Source of the DNA: Symsagittifera roscoffensis
Taxonomy: Eukaryota; Xenacoelomorpha; Acoela; Convolutidae
Assembly: GCF_963678635.1 (NCBI RefSeq)
Contig: NC_087062.1
Coordinates: 24,760,177-24,824,176 of the forward strand
Direction of reading: 5' to 3'
Length of the DNA: 64,000 nt
Part shown: positions 30,765 through 40,321 of the stretch, piece after piece
Layout: each line of letters opens with the position of its first letter
Position numbering within the stretch: the stretch's first letter is position 1
Notes under the pieces: generated by a model
Database searches by the model: none
The model's input: the letters and a program-made list of their open reading frames with translations, nothing else
What the model was told of the DNA's origin: nothing
Program-made: the position numbers and the translations under genes

Positions 30765-33700
30765 TCAGCCTATACTTAAGTAATATTTCTTATGTAGATA
30801 TACTTCTATATTCGTATCAGAGAATATCACGTGTACAAGCGCGTACAATTCCCGAGGATGCAGTTTTCCTCTGTTTGGATCGTACACTGGAAGCGAGAGC
30901 TCCTTCACGTCCATTTCCACGAGGAAGTCCCTCAGCCTCGTCAAGGACAAGACTAGGTTCTCTGGGTCCACATGCTGCTTCTCCGTCGCCCTCGTTACCA
31001 AGAAGCATAGGTATTTTCCCGGTATCTGCGACGCCGCCGGAGGTAAGGCCGCTACGCCCCTTATCCCTGGTCTTTGCTTCCAAAGGAATTCCACGTTTTT
31101 GTATTCTCTCTTAAAGTCTGCCGCTAACGCTGTCCTAAAACTCATGTCTGCTGTGATTGCTATCGCACATGTTCTATTTGTGAGTATGAAATCACTGTCT
31201 GTTAGTATTATGTTACTTGAATATACATTTGGTAAGTTAAAATATGACTCAACTACCCTGCCTATGTCTGGTTTCTTAGGTTCTTCGCCTGTTTCTGCTT
31301 CTAAGTCTCTTGTTTCTCTTGCTATTCTCAATTTTTTTATTATCAAGTTTTCAGTGTGGGTAAGTCCTACCCCCACTCCCCGGACAAAAATATCCATCGA
31401 CGTCCCCGTCGATCGCATACCGGATATCAAGTCGAGGTTAGAAGCCGGAATGAGTAGTCGTCCTTCCTGGGCAGCCCAGGAAGGATCATCTTGTTCGGTC
31501 TTGATGTATTTCATGCTTTCACGATCTACGTCTTGAATCGTGACACTGGTCTCCTCAGGATCCGAGGTCGTTTCATTCAGCCACTCTAAGACACGCAGGT
31601 TCGTCAAGTCTTGTTCATATGACTGCTGTTGCTCGTCGTCGAATTCTACCTCGGGTTTCGACCAGTCGTCAACCCACTCATTGTCGTGATCATCGACCAA
31701 GTCAATGTCTCGTGACACAGTTATTTCCTCTAGACCCACTACTTCCTCCACTATCTTCTTCAGATCTATCCTATCCACTACAAAGTCGTCACCGTAAGGA
31801 TTGTATTTCTTTCTTGGTCTCGTCCCGTCCTTCTGACGAGTCTGTATCGTGAACGGAAGATCCGGTTCCAAGTTCTTGGGAACTTCTGTCTGTTCGGGAT
31901 CCTGCCAATCTTCCTCTGCGTAGGGCAAGGTTTCATCGTCCGCTTCGATCTCCTCGTTTGGATCCAGGTCCAGCGGTGTATCCGTACCTTCCTCTACGAC
32001 TTCGTTTCCATCGTTCTTCTCCCTGGTGCCCTTTTCATTGACCTCACAAGCAGGATCCATCATTAGATAATCCCCTTCTTCCATGTCTGCAGGTATACAC
32101 CAGTCTTCTGTCGATGGATTGTGTGGCTTGATGTTCTCGTAGTGGGCGGCTCGGCCAGTACTCAGTCTATAAAAGCGTCCCTCCTGGTGCACCTCTGTAA
32201 TCATGAAGGGTCCCCTCCATTTTTTTAGGAGCTTTTTCGTCCCTTTCGGTGGTATAACGTTCTGAAATACCCATACGTAGTCTCCCACCGAGTAAGCCTT
32301 TGCACCAGCTGCTTTCTTGTCGAATCTTTTCCTCTGCCTTGCCTGTGCTTGCTGAGTATTTCGTCTACACAAATTGATCAACTCCTGTTGGCGTCTGATC
32401 ACATCCCTCACGTAGACCTGTGGGGACGTTTTCTTTCCCTCATACTCTGGGTAGAAGAATGTTAAGGGTAAAGACTTTTCGTGTCCAGTTAGCATCATGT
32501 GTGGACTGACTCCGGTGGTGGAGTGTTGCGTGCTGTTATATGCTCCCATCACCTGTGGAAGGTATCTGTCCCAATCGGTCATGTACCTGGAACAATATAC
32601 TCTCAGCATCGACACTAACGTCCTGTTCTGTCTTTCCACTAAGCCATTCGTCTGAGGGTGGTATGTCGTGGAGTGAGCCTGAGCGACCTGTGAGCGTCTC
32701 ATAAGCTCTTTCGTAAGCTCTCCTACGAAAGCTGTTCCATTATCCGATTGAAACGTCATCGGACAACCATATCTTGCTATCCACGTATTGATCAGGTGGT
32801 CGCATGTCTCTTCCGCCGAGGCAGTTATGCAGGGCACGGCCTCTGCATACTTCGTAAAATGATCTATCATGACCAGCACCTGATTATAACCATTGTCTGA
32901 CATGCATATCTTTTGGTGATCTATCTGCACCACCTCGTTGAATTCAGACGGCTCGATCGACTGTAAAGGAAATCGCAACTTCCTTGAATCCTTGACCTGT
33001 TGGCATGACAGACATGCTGTTACCCACTTCTCGCATGCTTTTTTCATCCCAGGCCACTCAAAGCGCTTCAGGATCCTCTGATATACTTTGTCGATCCCCT
33101 GATGGCCCATCTGATCATGTGACCTGAATAATAGTTCTGTCTGATAGAGTTGCGGTAACACTATCGCGTTATACTTGTATAGGAATCTGTCTTCCTCCCT
33201 TCTTTTGCAAGCCACAACCCCGTCCTTGTTCAAATATAACCTCCCTTCCTTCTGCATGAAGTATTGTCTCAGGATGCGATAACTATCCTCCTCGAGGTCC
33301 CCTTTATCCGGAGAACCATTCTCGATCCAACTTTTCAGGTTGCTTGTCATGCGATCATTCCTCTGCGCCCTTAGAAGATCCGAGAGTCTGTATCTCGCCT
33401 TTAAGTACGTCTTCATGACCCTCATCTGACTATTCAGCTCGTTCGGCTGGTGTGTGTCTTCTTCCATCTTAACGCACCAAATCTTCGCCAACGGCTGTGT
33501 TTCTTGTTTAAACGGCTGAAGATCGGTCCTGACTACCTCTTTCTGCGGCAACAGGCTTATCGACCGTTTCGATACCGCTATTGTCTCCAAGCCATCCGCT
33601 GCGTTGTCAAAGACTCTTTCGCTTGGTATAAGGTAGCGATCGCTGTCAGGATCCTGGTACACCTCTCTGTCCAGGTCCCTTGCCCGAGTTTCCACTAGTA

Positions 33701-36092
33701 GCGTGTGTATCGCTAGTTCTGACAGTTCTGATCCCGAGCTCGAGTTCCTGTCTGAATAGGTGTCCATTCTTGAGTTTCGGGAATTATCATCCGTCGAAGA
33801 GGTTGTGCTGGAGACTGCACGCTCCTCCAGATCATGTCTGTGCCTTCTTCGCATCCATCTAAACTCCCCGGACAAAACCTTGTTCTCTAGGTCTTGTTTC
33901 TCATCAGGAATTTTCTTGTCTATCTCAGACTCCCCGGACAAATTTTCTTGTCCCGGGTGTTGATCTTGTGATCGCTGGTTCTTCTCATCATTCGTCTCCC
34001 CGGACAAATAGTCTTGCAGCAGATTTTGTTCTACCTTTTCACCTTCCTTATCCTGGTCCACAAAGGTGACGGTTTTGTTTCGCTTGCTGCTCCCCTGTTC
34101 TTTCTGTCCGTAAGAAGTACTGGTTAAAATCTCGTGAGGTATTGAGGATACTAGTTGCTGAACTATTGTCCTACAATCCCTCTCGTTCTCTTCGTGCTGT
34201 CGTCTGGACGGCATGATCTTCACCTTCTCACTGACTGTTAGCGATGCCACTGATGCTGTCCACTCGGGGTCATCTCTGGTCACTTCTCTTTCTAACAATC
34301 CAACCAGCATCCGCATCACTTGCGGTGTGACTTGCACCGTTCTATCCAATAATGAGAGGCAGTTTATGTTCATGCGAGAGAGTTCTTGCTGGACCAGATT
34401 CGAGCGCAGCAACAAATCCAAGGGGACCGGGTCCTCCCTGGATAGGATCTTTATCTCGGCTGCTTTCTCTACAGGTAACTCAGGATGCCCTGGAATTGGA
34501 TGTCCAGACTTATCCAACCATCTCGTTAAGGGAAGCGTTTCATAAGTTTCTTTGTCCAGAAACGAGAATCCCTCCTTTATTTCCGCCTGATTGGCCTGCT
34601 TCTGCTCCAATCTTTCATAGAACTCAGTTTTCTTGCTGAGGCTGTCAGCATTCTGGTGTTTATCACGCATCCTATGTTCGATTATCATATGGTAGCCATC
34701 CAATCTGACTATCCATCTACCAATATAACTCTGATCCATCGAGTAGGTCTTCAACCAGGATAACGCTCTGTTGTCCACGCCTAACTTGAAGGGAGCGCTC
34801 CCCAAGTATGCACGGTACTTTTCCACGAAGGTGACTACTGCAAACATTTCTGCTTTTGGTGCGCCATATTTCATCTCTGTGTCACTCAAGACCTTGCTGC
34901 CGTATGCAATGGGACGGAGAACTGTTCTTCCGTTCCATTCTTGCTCTTGATGCAATTTTCCTGAGATGGCCACTACCGATGCGTCTGTGTCAAGAACATA
35001 CATGCCCTTTTCTGTAGGCATGCCTAGCACTGGCGCTTCGCACAGTTCCCGCTTTATGTTCTCGAAAGCAACCTGTGCCTCATCGTTCCATTCGAACTTT
35101 TTCCCCTTGTTGCGCATCAGCTTCGGATACACCTTGTCCGCATATCCTTTTATGAATTCCCGGTAGTAATTGGCAAACCCTAGGAAGCTCAGGAGCTGTG
35201 TGTCCGTTCTGGGAGCTTTCCATGTCAACACTACTTCCACTGCTTCCGGGTCTGGCCTCACACCATGCCTATCTACCATTCTTCCCAGGTACTTTATCGA
35301 ATCCCTAAGGATTTCACATTTCGATGGTTTGCACTTCAATCCTGCTCTTTTCATGCATCCAAAGACCTCATCGAGCCTATCAATGTGGTCTTCCAGGGTC
35401 GTTGTCGCTATGACTAGGTCATCCACGTAACACATCACGAGATTCCCGTACTGCTTGGTCACTCTTGTCAAAGCCTGAGCCATCAGTCTTTGAAAAGTGG
35501 CCGTTGCATTGCACAAGCCGAAGGGCATCCTCTTCCACTGGTACAATCCCAATTCGCACGCGAATCCGGTTTTCTCTCTGTCCTTCTTCCGCAGAGGGAC
35601 CTGCCGGAAGGCAGAACCTATGTCCAATGTGGTGAAGAACTTGGCATCACCAAGTTTAGATAGGCTCTCGTCTATTCGCGGTATCGGGTACGCATCTTTT
35701 ATCGTTACCACGTTCAAGTAACGAAAGTCGCAACAAAATCTAAGCTGCCCCCCTTTCTTTTTCGCCATTACTACCCCGCAAGCCCATGGCAATTTCGAGG
35801 GTTCTATCATGTCGTATTCAAGCAACATTTCTATTTCCGCTCGGCACGCTTTCGATTTGTGTGGCGTCATTCGCCTTGCGCCTTCCCTATGGGGAACGGC
35901 GCCCTCTTCTAGTTCGATTTCGTGTTCGACGAAATTACAGCAACCGATATCCGCCTTGTGTTTTGAAAATACATCTGCGTTCCGATTTAGGAGGTCCCGC
36001 AATTTTTCGAAATCTCCCTCACCTATTTTCCCTTTTAAATGTTCTATCTCTTTGTCAGATTCTAGTTCATATGACGAGGGGCGTTCCGGAAA
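30765..36092 (-). CDS. pol: E1 pol: RT, RNase H, integrase and macrodomain-like tail
   Basis: This is an uninterrupted frame of about 1,745 codons (numbered from 36,002; the frame opens further upstream and is separated from PR by a one-base deletion near 36,090). RT has LDIGSAF near 126-132 and CYVDDLV at 191-197. RNase H has VLDTDAS (336-342), KAEMFA and GVDNRA (408-413). Residues about 460-950 are a low-complexity spacer with three LSGE motifs. Integrase has HDQMGH (HX4H) and CLSC near 959-1005, then QIDHQ, SDNG and VERQNR, a D-D-E triad near 1027, 1086 and 1122. KWRGPFMITEVHQEGRFYRL is a GPY/F-type module. An acidic linker follows. Residues about 1,605-1,740 resemble a TARG1/OARD1-type macrodomain: CAIAITADMSFRTALAADFK, YLCFLVTRA and LSLPVYDP. 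The residue-rich catalytic loop is not conserved. It makes the element's cDNA and integrates it. Confidence 0.9.
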   Translation of the reverse strand, partial: FPERPSSYELESDKEIEHLKGKIGEGDFEKLRDLLNRNADVFSKHKADIGCCNFVEHEIELEEGAVPHREGARRMTPHKSKACRAEIEMLLEYDMIEPSKLPWACGVVMAKKKGGQLRFCCDFRYLNVVTIKDAYPIPRIDESLSKLGDAKFFTTLDIGSAFRQVPLRKKDREKTGFACELGLYQWKRMPFGLCNATATFQRLMAQALTRVTKQYGNLVMCYVDDLVIATTTLEDHIDRLDEVFGCMKRAGLKCKPSKCEILRDSIKYLGRMVDRHGVRPDPEAVEVVLTWKAPRTDTQLLSFLGFANYYREFIKGYADKVYPKLMRNKGKKFEWNDEAQVAFENIKRELCEAPVLGMPTEKGMYVLDTDASVVAISGKLHQEQEWNGRTVLRPIAYGSKVLSDTEMKYGAPKAEMFAVVTFVEKYRAYLGSAPFKLGVDNRALSWLKTYSMDQSYIGRWIVRLDGYHMIIEHRMRDKHQNADSLSKKTEFYERLEQKQANQAEIKEGFSFLDKETYETLPLTRWLDKSGHPIPGHPELPVEKAAEIKILSREDPVPLDLLLRSNLVQQELSRMNINCLSLLDRTVQVTPQVMRMLVGLLEREVTRDDPEWTASVASLTVSEKVKIMPSRRQHEENERDCRTIVQQLVSSIPHEILTSTSYGQKEQGSSKRNKTVTFVDQDKEGEKVEQNLLQDYLSGETNDEKNQRSQDQHPGQENLSGESEIDKKIPDEKQDLENKVLSGEFRWMRRRHRHDLEERAVSSTTSSTDDNSRNSRMDTYSDRNSSSGSELSELAIHTLLVETRARDLDREVYQDPDSDRYLIPSERVFDNAADGLETIAVSKRSISLLPQKEVVRTDLQPFKQETQPLAKIWCVKMEEDTHQPNELNSQMRVMKTYLKARYRLSDLLRAQRNDRMTSNLKSWIENGSPDKGDLEEDSYRILRQYFMQKEGRLYLNKDGVVACKRREEDRFLYKYNAIVLPQLYQTELLFRSHDQMGHQGIDKVYQRILKRFEWPGMKKACEKWVTACLSCQQVKDSRKLRFPLQSIEPSEFNEVVQIDHQKICMSDNGYNQVLVMIDHFTKYAEAVPCITASAEETCDHLINTWIARYGCPMTFQSDNGTAFVGELTKELMRRSQVAQAHSTTYHPQTNGLVERQNRTLVSMLRVYCSRYMTDWDRYLPQVMGAYNSTQHSTTGVSPHMMLTGHEKSLPLTFFYPEYEGKKTSPQVYVRDVIRRQQELINLCRRNTQQAQARQRKRFDKKAAGAKAYSVGDYVWVFQNVIPPKGTKKLLKKWRGPFMITEVHQEGRFYRLSTGRAAHYENIKPHNPSTEDWCIPADMEEGDYLMMDPACEVNEKGTREKNDGNEVVEEGTDTPLDLDPNEEIEADDETLPYAEEDWQDPEQTEVPKNLEPDLPFTIQTRQKDGTRPRKKYNPYGDDFVVDRIDLKKIVEEVVGLEEITVSRDIDLVDDHDNEWVDDWSKPEVEFDDEQQQSYEQDLTNLRVLEWLNETTSDPEETSVTIQDVDRESMKYIKTEQDDPSWAAQEGRLLIPASNLDLISGMRSTGTSMDIFVRGVGVGLTHTENLIIKKLRIARETRDLEAETGEEPKKPDIGRVVESYFNLPNVYSSNIILTDSDFILTNRTCAIAITADMSFRTALAADFKREYKNVEFLWKQRPGIRGVAALPPAASQIPGKYLCFLVTRATEKQHVDPENLVLSLTRLRDFLVEMDVKELSLPVYDPNRGKLHPRELYALVHVIFSDTNIEVYLHKKYYLSIG
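31363..31416 (-). promoter_or_regulatory. central polypurine-tract-like module inside pol
   Basis: In sense orientation a 7-bp hairpin ATCGACG-GGGA-CGTCGAT is followed by ATTTTTGTCCGGGGAGTGGG and GGTAGGACT. These 54 bases are identical to E2 at 55,328-55,381 and 55,831-55,884, while adjacent pol sequence differs strongly. The layout matches the module next to both 3' LTRs. Here the motif is read in the frame F-V-R-G, not L-S-G-E as in the spacer, so base-level selection is more likely than protein-level selection. Confidence 0.7.
33864..34006 (-). repeat. three TGTCCGGGGAG motifs in the pol spacer (E1)
   Basis: The motif occurs at 33,864-33,874, 33,930-33,940 and 33,996-34,006, spaced exactly 66 bases apart, each encoding L-S-G-E. 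It is the same 11-mer found next to the LTRs. The regular spacing suggests a 22-codon repeat in the spacer, with the rest diverged. Confidence 0.8.
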
Positions 36093-36837
36093 ATTGAGCA
36101 GCTTGATAAGCCGTCGTCTGTTTCGAATTTCATTGAAAACAATTTATGAATAGATTTTAATTCATTGACCCTCTTTAAAATTTTATCTTTATTGGCATGA
36201 TAAGGACAGTTTTTCACACTATATTTCTTCAAGTTTTGTGTGTCCTCATAGTCGGTCCTCATCGGCAAAGCGTAGCCAAGCTTCTTTCCACGCTGGATTG
36301 AAACCGTGGTGTCCAGTGTGTTCAACAACACACTGACACACAGTCCGTTTCGCGTTACCGAGAAGCTCCGGCCTAAAATCACCGAACTCTGACTATTTGG
36401 ATTCGGTACTAAGCAAACCTGTTTACTATCACTTAACGAATTCAAGTTTCTCATTCTAAAAATTGCTACCACAGCCTGTCCTGGTTGTAATTTTACTTTC
36501 ATATCCAAAAAAATTGGTACCTTGTTTTCGTCTGTTATTATCCTATTAATTGGTTTCTTAACATAGTTCCGGTCCGGGTTTCTAATCCGTATCAGACCGT
36601 TGTTCAAGTCAATCATCACGTCAAAATTCCTGACAAAATCTCTGCCCAAGATGAATTGGTCGGCGTCGTCCAGATTCTCTACCACCAGGAAGCTCATCCA
36701 AAGATCCCGTCCTCCCATGTGGAGGACCGTTATTGGTGTTCTTCCGGCCACGTAGATAGCTCCTCGATTGGCGGCGGCCAGTCGAAGATTCGTTGGAATT
36801 AGATCTTCCCGCGTGAAGCCCATTCTTTCCCAAGTTT
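36062..36837 (-). pseudogene. E1 aspartic protease region, active site deleted
   Basis: The frame from 36,823 (MGFTREDLIPTNLRLAAANR) to 36,062 is the body of a retropepsin-like protease and its linker to RT, including FLVVENLDDADQFILGRDFV. In E2 the equivalent body is preceded by GLLDTGAVVSVMP, holding the catalytic Asp of the D-T-G-A motif. In E1 the sequence goes from GLL straight to K-T-W with about 30 bases missing. The catalytic motif is therefore absent and the frame is shifted. Without it the polyprotein could not be processed in cis. A second one-base deletion near 36,090 separates this region from RT. Confidence 0.8.
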
Positions 36838-39800
36838 TTATCGGCCCAGAAGCCCTGTGACTCCGATTTTTGTTCCGTTGGTGTCGAGCAGATGTGCGGT
36901 CACATCTGCTTCATACCCAATGTGTACTGCGTCTTGTTCCATCATAGCGTCATGGCCTATCCTGCGGACTTTGAGTTTCTCCTCACCCAAATAGATCTGC
37001 CCCATTTGGTCATCATCTGTTGTTACATAAGTCCTGGTGTAGATACTGATTCCGTCCACGTTCAGCATCACTTGATACGGCCCATAGACCTCTAAGTATC
37101 GTCCATGAAGTTTCTTCATGCGAGGGCCACCCGTCGTTAGTAGTGCTCGCACAGCTCTCGACTCGGTGCGTGGCTCCACCTGCCTCAGATAATCTGCATA
37201 TCTGTCCAAATCCATCAAAGTGAACTCGGATGGTTCACTCAGATTTCTGATCACCTGGTGTCTAGCCACTGAGATTATCGACTGTATCTTGCTTCCTTGC
37301 GGCACCATGCCGAACCTCTGACCGGAGATCACATTAAGTTTCATGCTCAAACTGCTTGGTGCTTTAGTTTCTTCGAACTCCGTTGCTTCAAAGGTATTCA
37401 GTTGCTCCTGAAGTTTCTCATTCTCCAGTTCAAGTTTCACTTTTTGTTCGATCTCTTTCGTCACCAGTTCCTGCTGCACTCTATTTAGAGCATCCCTCGC
37501 GGCTGCCCTATAATCGATCTTGAAGTCATCAGCCGCAGTTGCTGGTTCCGGTTTACGTGTCTCCTCTGTTACCGCTTGCATTTTCTTTGCCGCCAGCTCT
37601 TGAGGTTTATCCTTTCTGCGTGCCTCCGCTTCACTCAAAAGGCGAGCCTTGCTGGCTTTCACTCCTGACAAAGCTTCTTCATGTCTTGGATGCTTGATGT
37701 CTGCCACTGCATCCCAGAATTGCGGACAATCTGATTTAAAATGACCTTCCAAGTTGCAAAAGAAACACCTCGGGCCGAATTTCGCAATTACTCCTCTCAT
37801 GAAATCCTCATGGTCCAATTCTGACGCATCTTCGTCCTCGAGGCTAAAGCCTATTGCTTTCATGCCTTGTTTGTAAGTTGGGCATGCTGACACATGATGG
37901 TCCGTTGAACTGCAATTGGCACAAGAGCGTCTCTTGTCCATATCATCCCTCGGTTTGTACCAATTGTTCCCTTGGTTTGCTGGTCCGTTGTTAAAATTGC
38001 CATAATTGTTCTTGTAGTATCCAGATCTCGAAGGAGGTTTCAACAAAAGATACTCTTTTGACTTGAGCCTCAACTCCTCTGGTGTTGGCGCATTGGTTGA
38101 TAGTGGTGTGTAATGCGTTGCTAGCATCGTTCGAAGTTCATCATTCTTCACACCATCGATGAATTTTGAGGCTACGGCCAGGTTCATCCTTCGGTTTGAC
38201 TCATCCGGTTGGCTGCGTCTTCTCGGCATTTCCAAGTCATCGAGAAACTTGTCTATCGTTTCATCTTCTCGTTGCCTCCGTTTCTCGAAGCGCATCATCG
38301 CTTGGTGCCCCTGCACCCCTGATCCGAAACGGTTCAACAAGATTTCGAATATTTTCTCAGCTGTGTCACGCTGATATTGCTTCTTGGCCATGACACAGTT
38401 CAGGGCTGTCCCTTCCAAGTTGCTGGTGAGCGCACTGCATTCCTGTCTCTCCGACAAGTCCTCTTCCTCGAAATGCAGCTTCATTAGCTCTATCCAGGTA
38501 TCAATACAGCCATCAGATTCATCTTTATAGCATCTTGGTTTCTTAAAGACTCTTCTGGACTTCTCACTGCGTTCATTGGTTCTGGATAACCTTGTAAGGA
38601 ATGTCTCCAAAGACCTGTTTAGGGGTTCAAATGCTGTGGCCATTGCCGTAGCATCCCTTGAGTGTCCCGCCTGAGTGTCCTCACACCTTGTCAAAGGCTC
38701 TGTATGCGGTGCATCCCTTCAATCCGAATCACCGTGAGTGTTTCCCGCTTGACCCACATGACTCCTCCCCGGGCTTGCATGCCCCCTGTTACCGGAATCA
38801 CTTCTCCCAGTTGCATGTGCGCCTTGCGTTGGTCGTTCATTAGAGGTCTGTCTGATCCCCGTTGAACTTGCTCTACTGTTCGGGCCCCATGTTCCATTAC
38901 CCCTTGTGGCATAGCCTGATGAACTGCCCCTGCCTCTAGTGGATCCATACGTCTTCCTCTTTTGATGTTCATCGAAGTTCACCTTTGGCTCCCTGCTGGG
39001 ACCTCCCGAGTTCGGTTCTCCTTCTTTTGGTCCACTCTTGCTGCTTAGTAGCCCGTCCAACCTATCCATGATAGCCTGAGTTCGCCTCTCCATCATCGCG
39101 TCTATCTTTGTGTCAAGAGTCCCAAGAGACTGCTCTTGCTGAATTCTTAACTTCTCCATGTCGTCTCTTAAGCGTAACTCTCGCTGTTCCGCTTCTCTTG
39201 TCATTCGCGATAAGTTCTTCGCCATATGCTCGTCCGTTCTTTCTTTCAAGCGTTTTTCGCTCCTGCCAACTTCTTGTCTATTGCGGTTTATTTCTTCCCG
39301 CAGACTTTCTCTTTCAATGTGAACTGCCCTTTCTAGTTCACTCATTCTTATGGACATCTGTTCATTTTTTTCTCCTAAACTGTCCACTATGTTGTTTAAG
39401 GCTTCTTCTAGTGCTGCCCCGTTATCCACGAGTGGCGTCACTAGTGGCTATGTAACCCTGTCGGTCCCAGGTAGCTTCGTGCTGGTCGAGATCCGGGCCT
39501 TGACTCTCTGCCTCGACGTCTTTTCATTATCCGCCTCAGGATCCGCCAATGCGTTGCCTAGCCCTCTGTTTCTACTCTCCCCAGTTTGCAGCTCTGAATT
39601 TGTCATAATCTCGAAGTCTCTTGACTGGCCCGGTGTGTTTACCTCTTTGCTTATCGTTCTCACTACACCAAATTTGTCCATGGTTCCAGTCTCTCTTCCG
39701 ACGTATGCCTCATTCTCCTGGGTCGAACTATTGAGGCTGACTTGAGATCCAAAGTCCACTTGCTCCTCTTCGTCCTCCTCCACCTGGGATTCACCTTCAT

Positions 39801-40321
39801 TTCCTGCCCCCTCCCATGGTGAATGGAAAGATGTTTCCTAAGGTGTTCCTCATTCTTTCTGAGAACGATGATGACGTTGTTTGTTTCTCAGTCCCGCCTG
39901 CCATCATAGTGTTGTCTGTCGGAGATCTTCTAGTTGCCGTTACTTCAGTTGAGATGTCGGACAGTTCCGACATCTCCTCTCGATCCAATGTCCCGGTGGA
40001 AGTGGCAAAATCATGGCCTTGTTCTACCGGAGTAGATTCACTCGCCAGCCTTCTGCCTCTCCCTTCCAGTCCATGTACTTCCTGGTTGTCGTTCATGGCA
40101 TGGTCCGTATTGAACTCCACTTTTAACAGTTCTTTTTGCTCTTCTGAGGTTTTCTGACTCCTTGTTTCAACCATTTTGCCTAAAACCGTCTCCCCTTTGT
40201 CGGTCCGGGCTCGTTTGATCCAATCCACAAAAGGATCGGTCATCGTTTTTCTTTGCTTCTCAGGTATGAATTTCCCAGAGCTCTTACCTCGTTTAGGTAT
40301 CCTTGACTTGTCTAGGCTCAT
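36838..40321 (-). pseudogene. gag: E1 gag: N-terminal domain, capsid, two zinc knuckles
   Basis: The start is the ATG at 40,321 (MSLDKSRIPKRGKS). A frameshift in a G-run near 39,812, an in-frame TAG at 39,448 and an in-frame TGA at 38,719 divide what was one long frame. The N-terminal part is acidic, then a long coiled coil (about 39,440-39,050), then a Gly/Arg/Ser-rich stretch (TRGRGSSSGYATRGNG). The capsid-like part begins at FEPLNRSLETFLTRLSR and includes LEGTALNCVMAKKQY, a Ty3/Gypsy-type Gag helix pattern. Two CX2CX4HX4C knuckles follow: CANCSSTDHHVSAC (about 37,880-37,920) and CFFCNLEGHFKSDC (about 37,730-37,775). Gag packages the RNA. Gag runs into the PR linker without a frameshift signal, so a single gag-pol frame is likely ancestral. 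Confidence 0.82.

Noticed and set aside
38719-39448. Programmed stop-codon readthrough in gag
   Set aside because: Two different stops (TAG and TGA) plus a frameshift occur in E1, and E2 has its own lesions at other places. Simple decay explains them.
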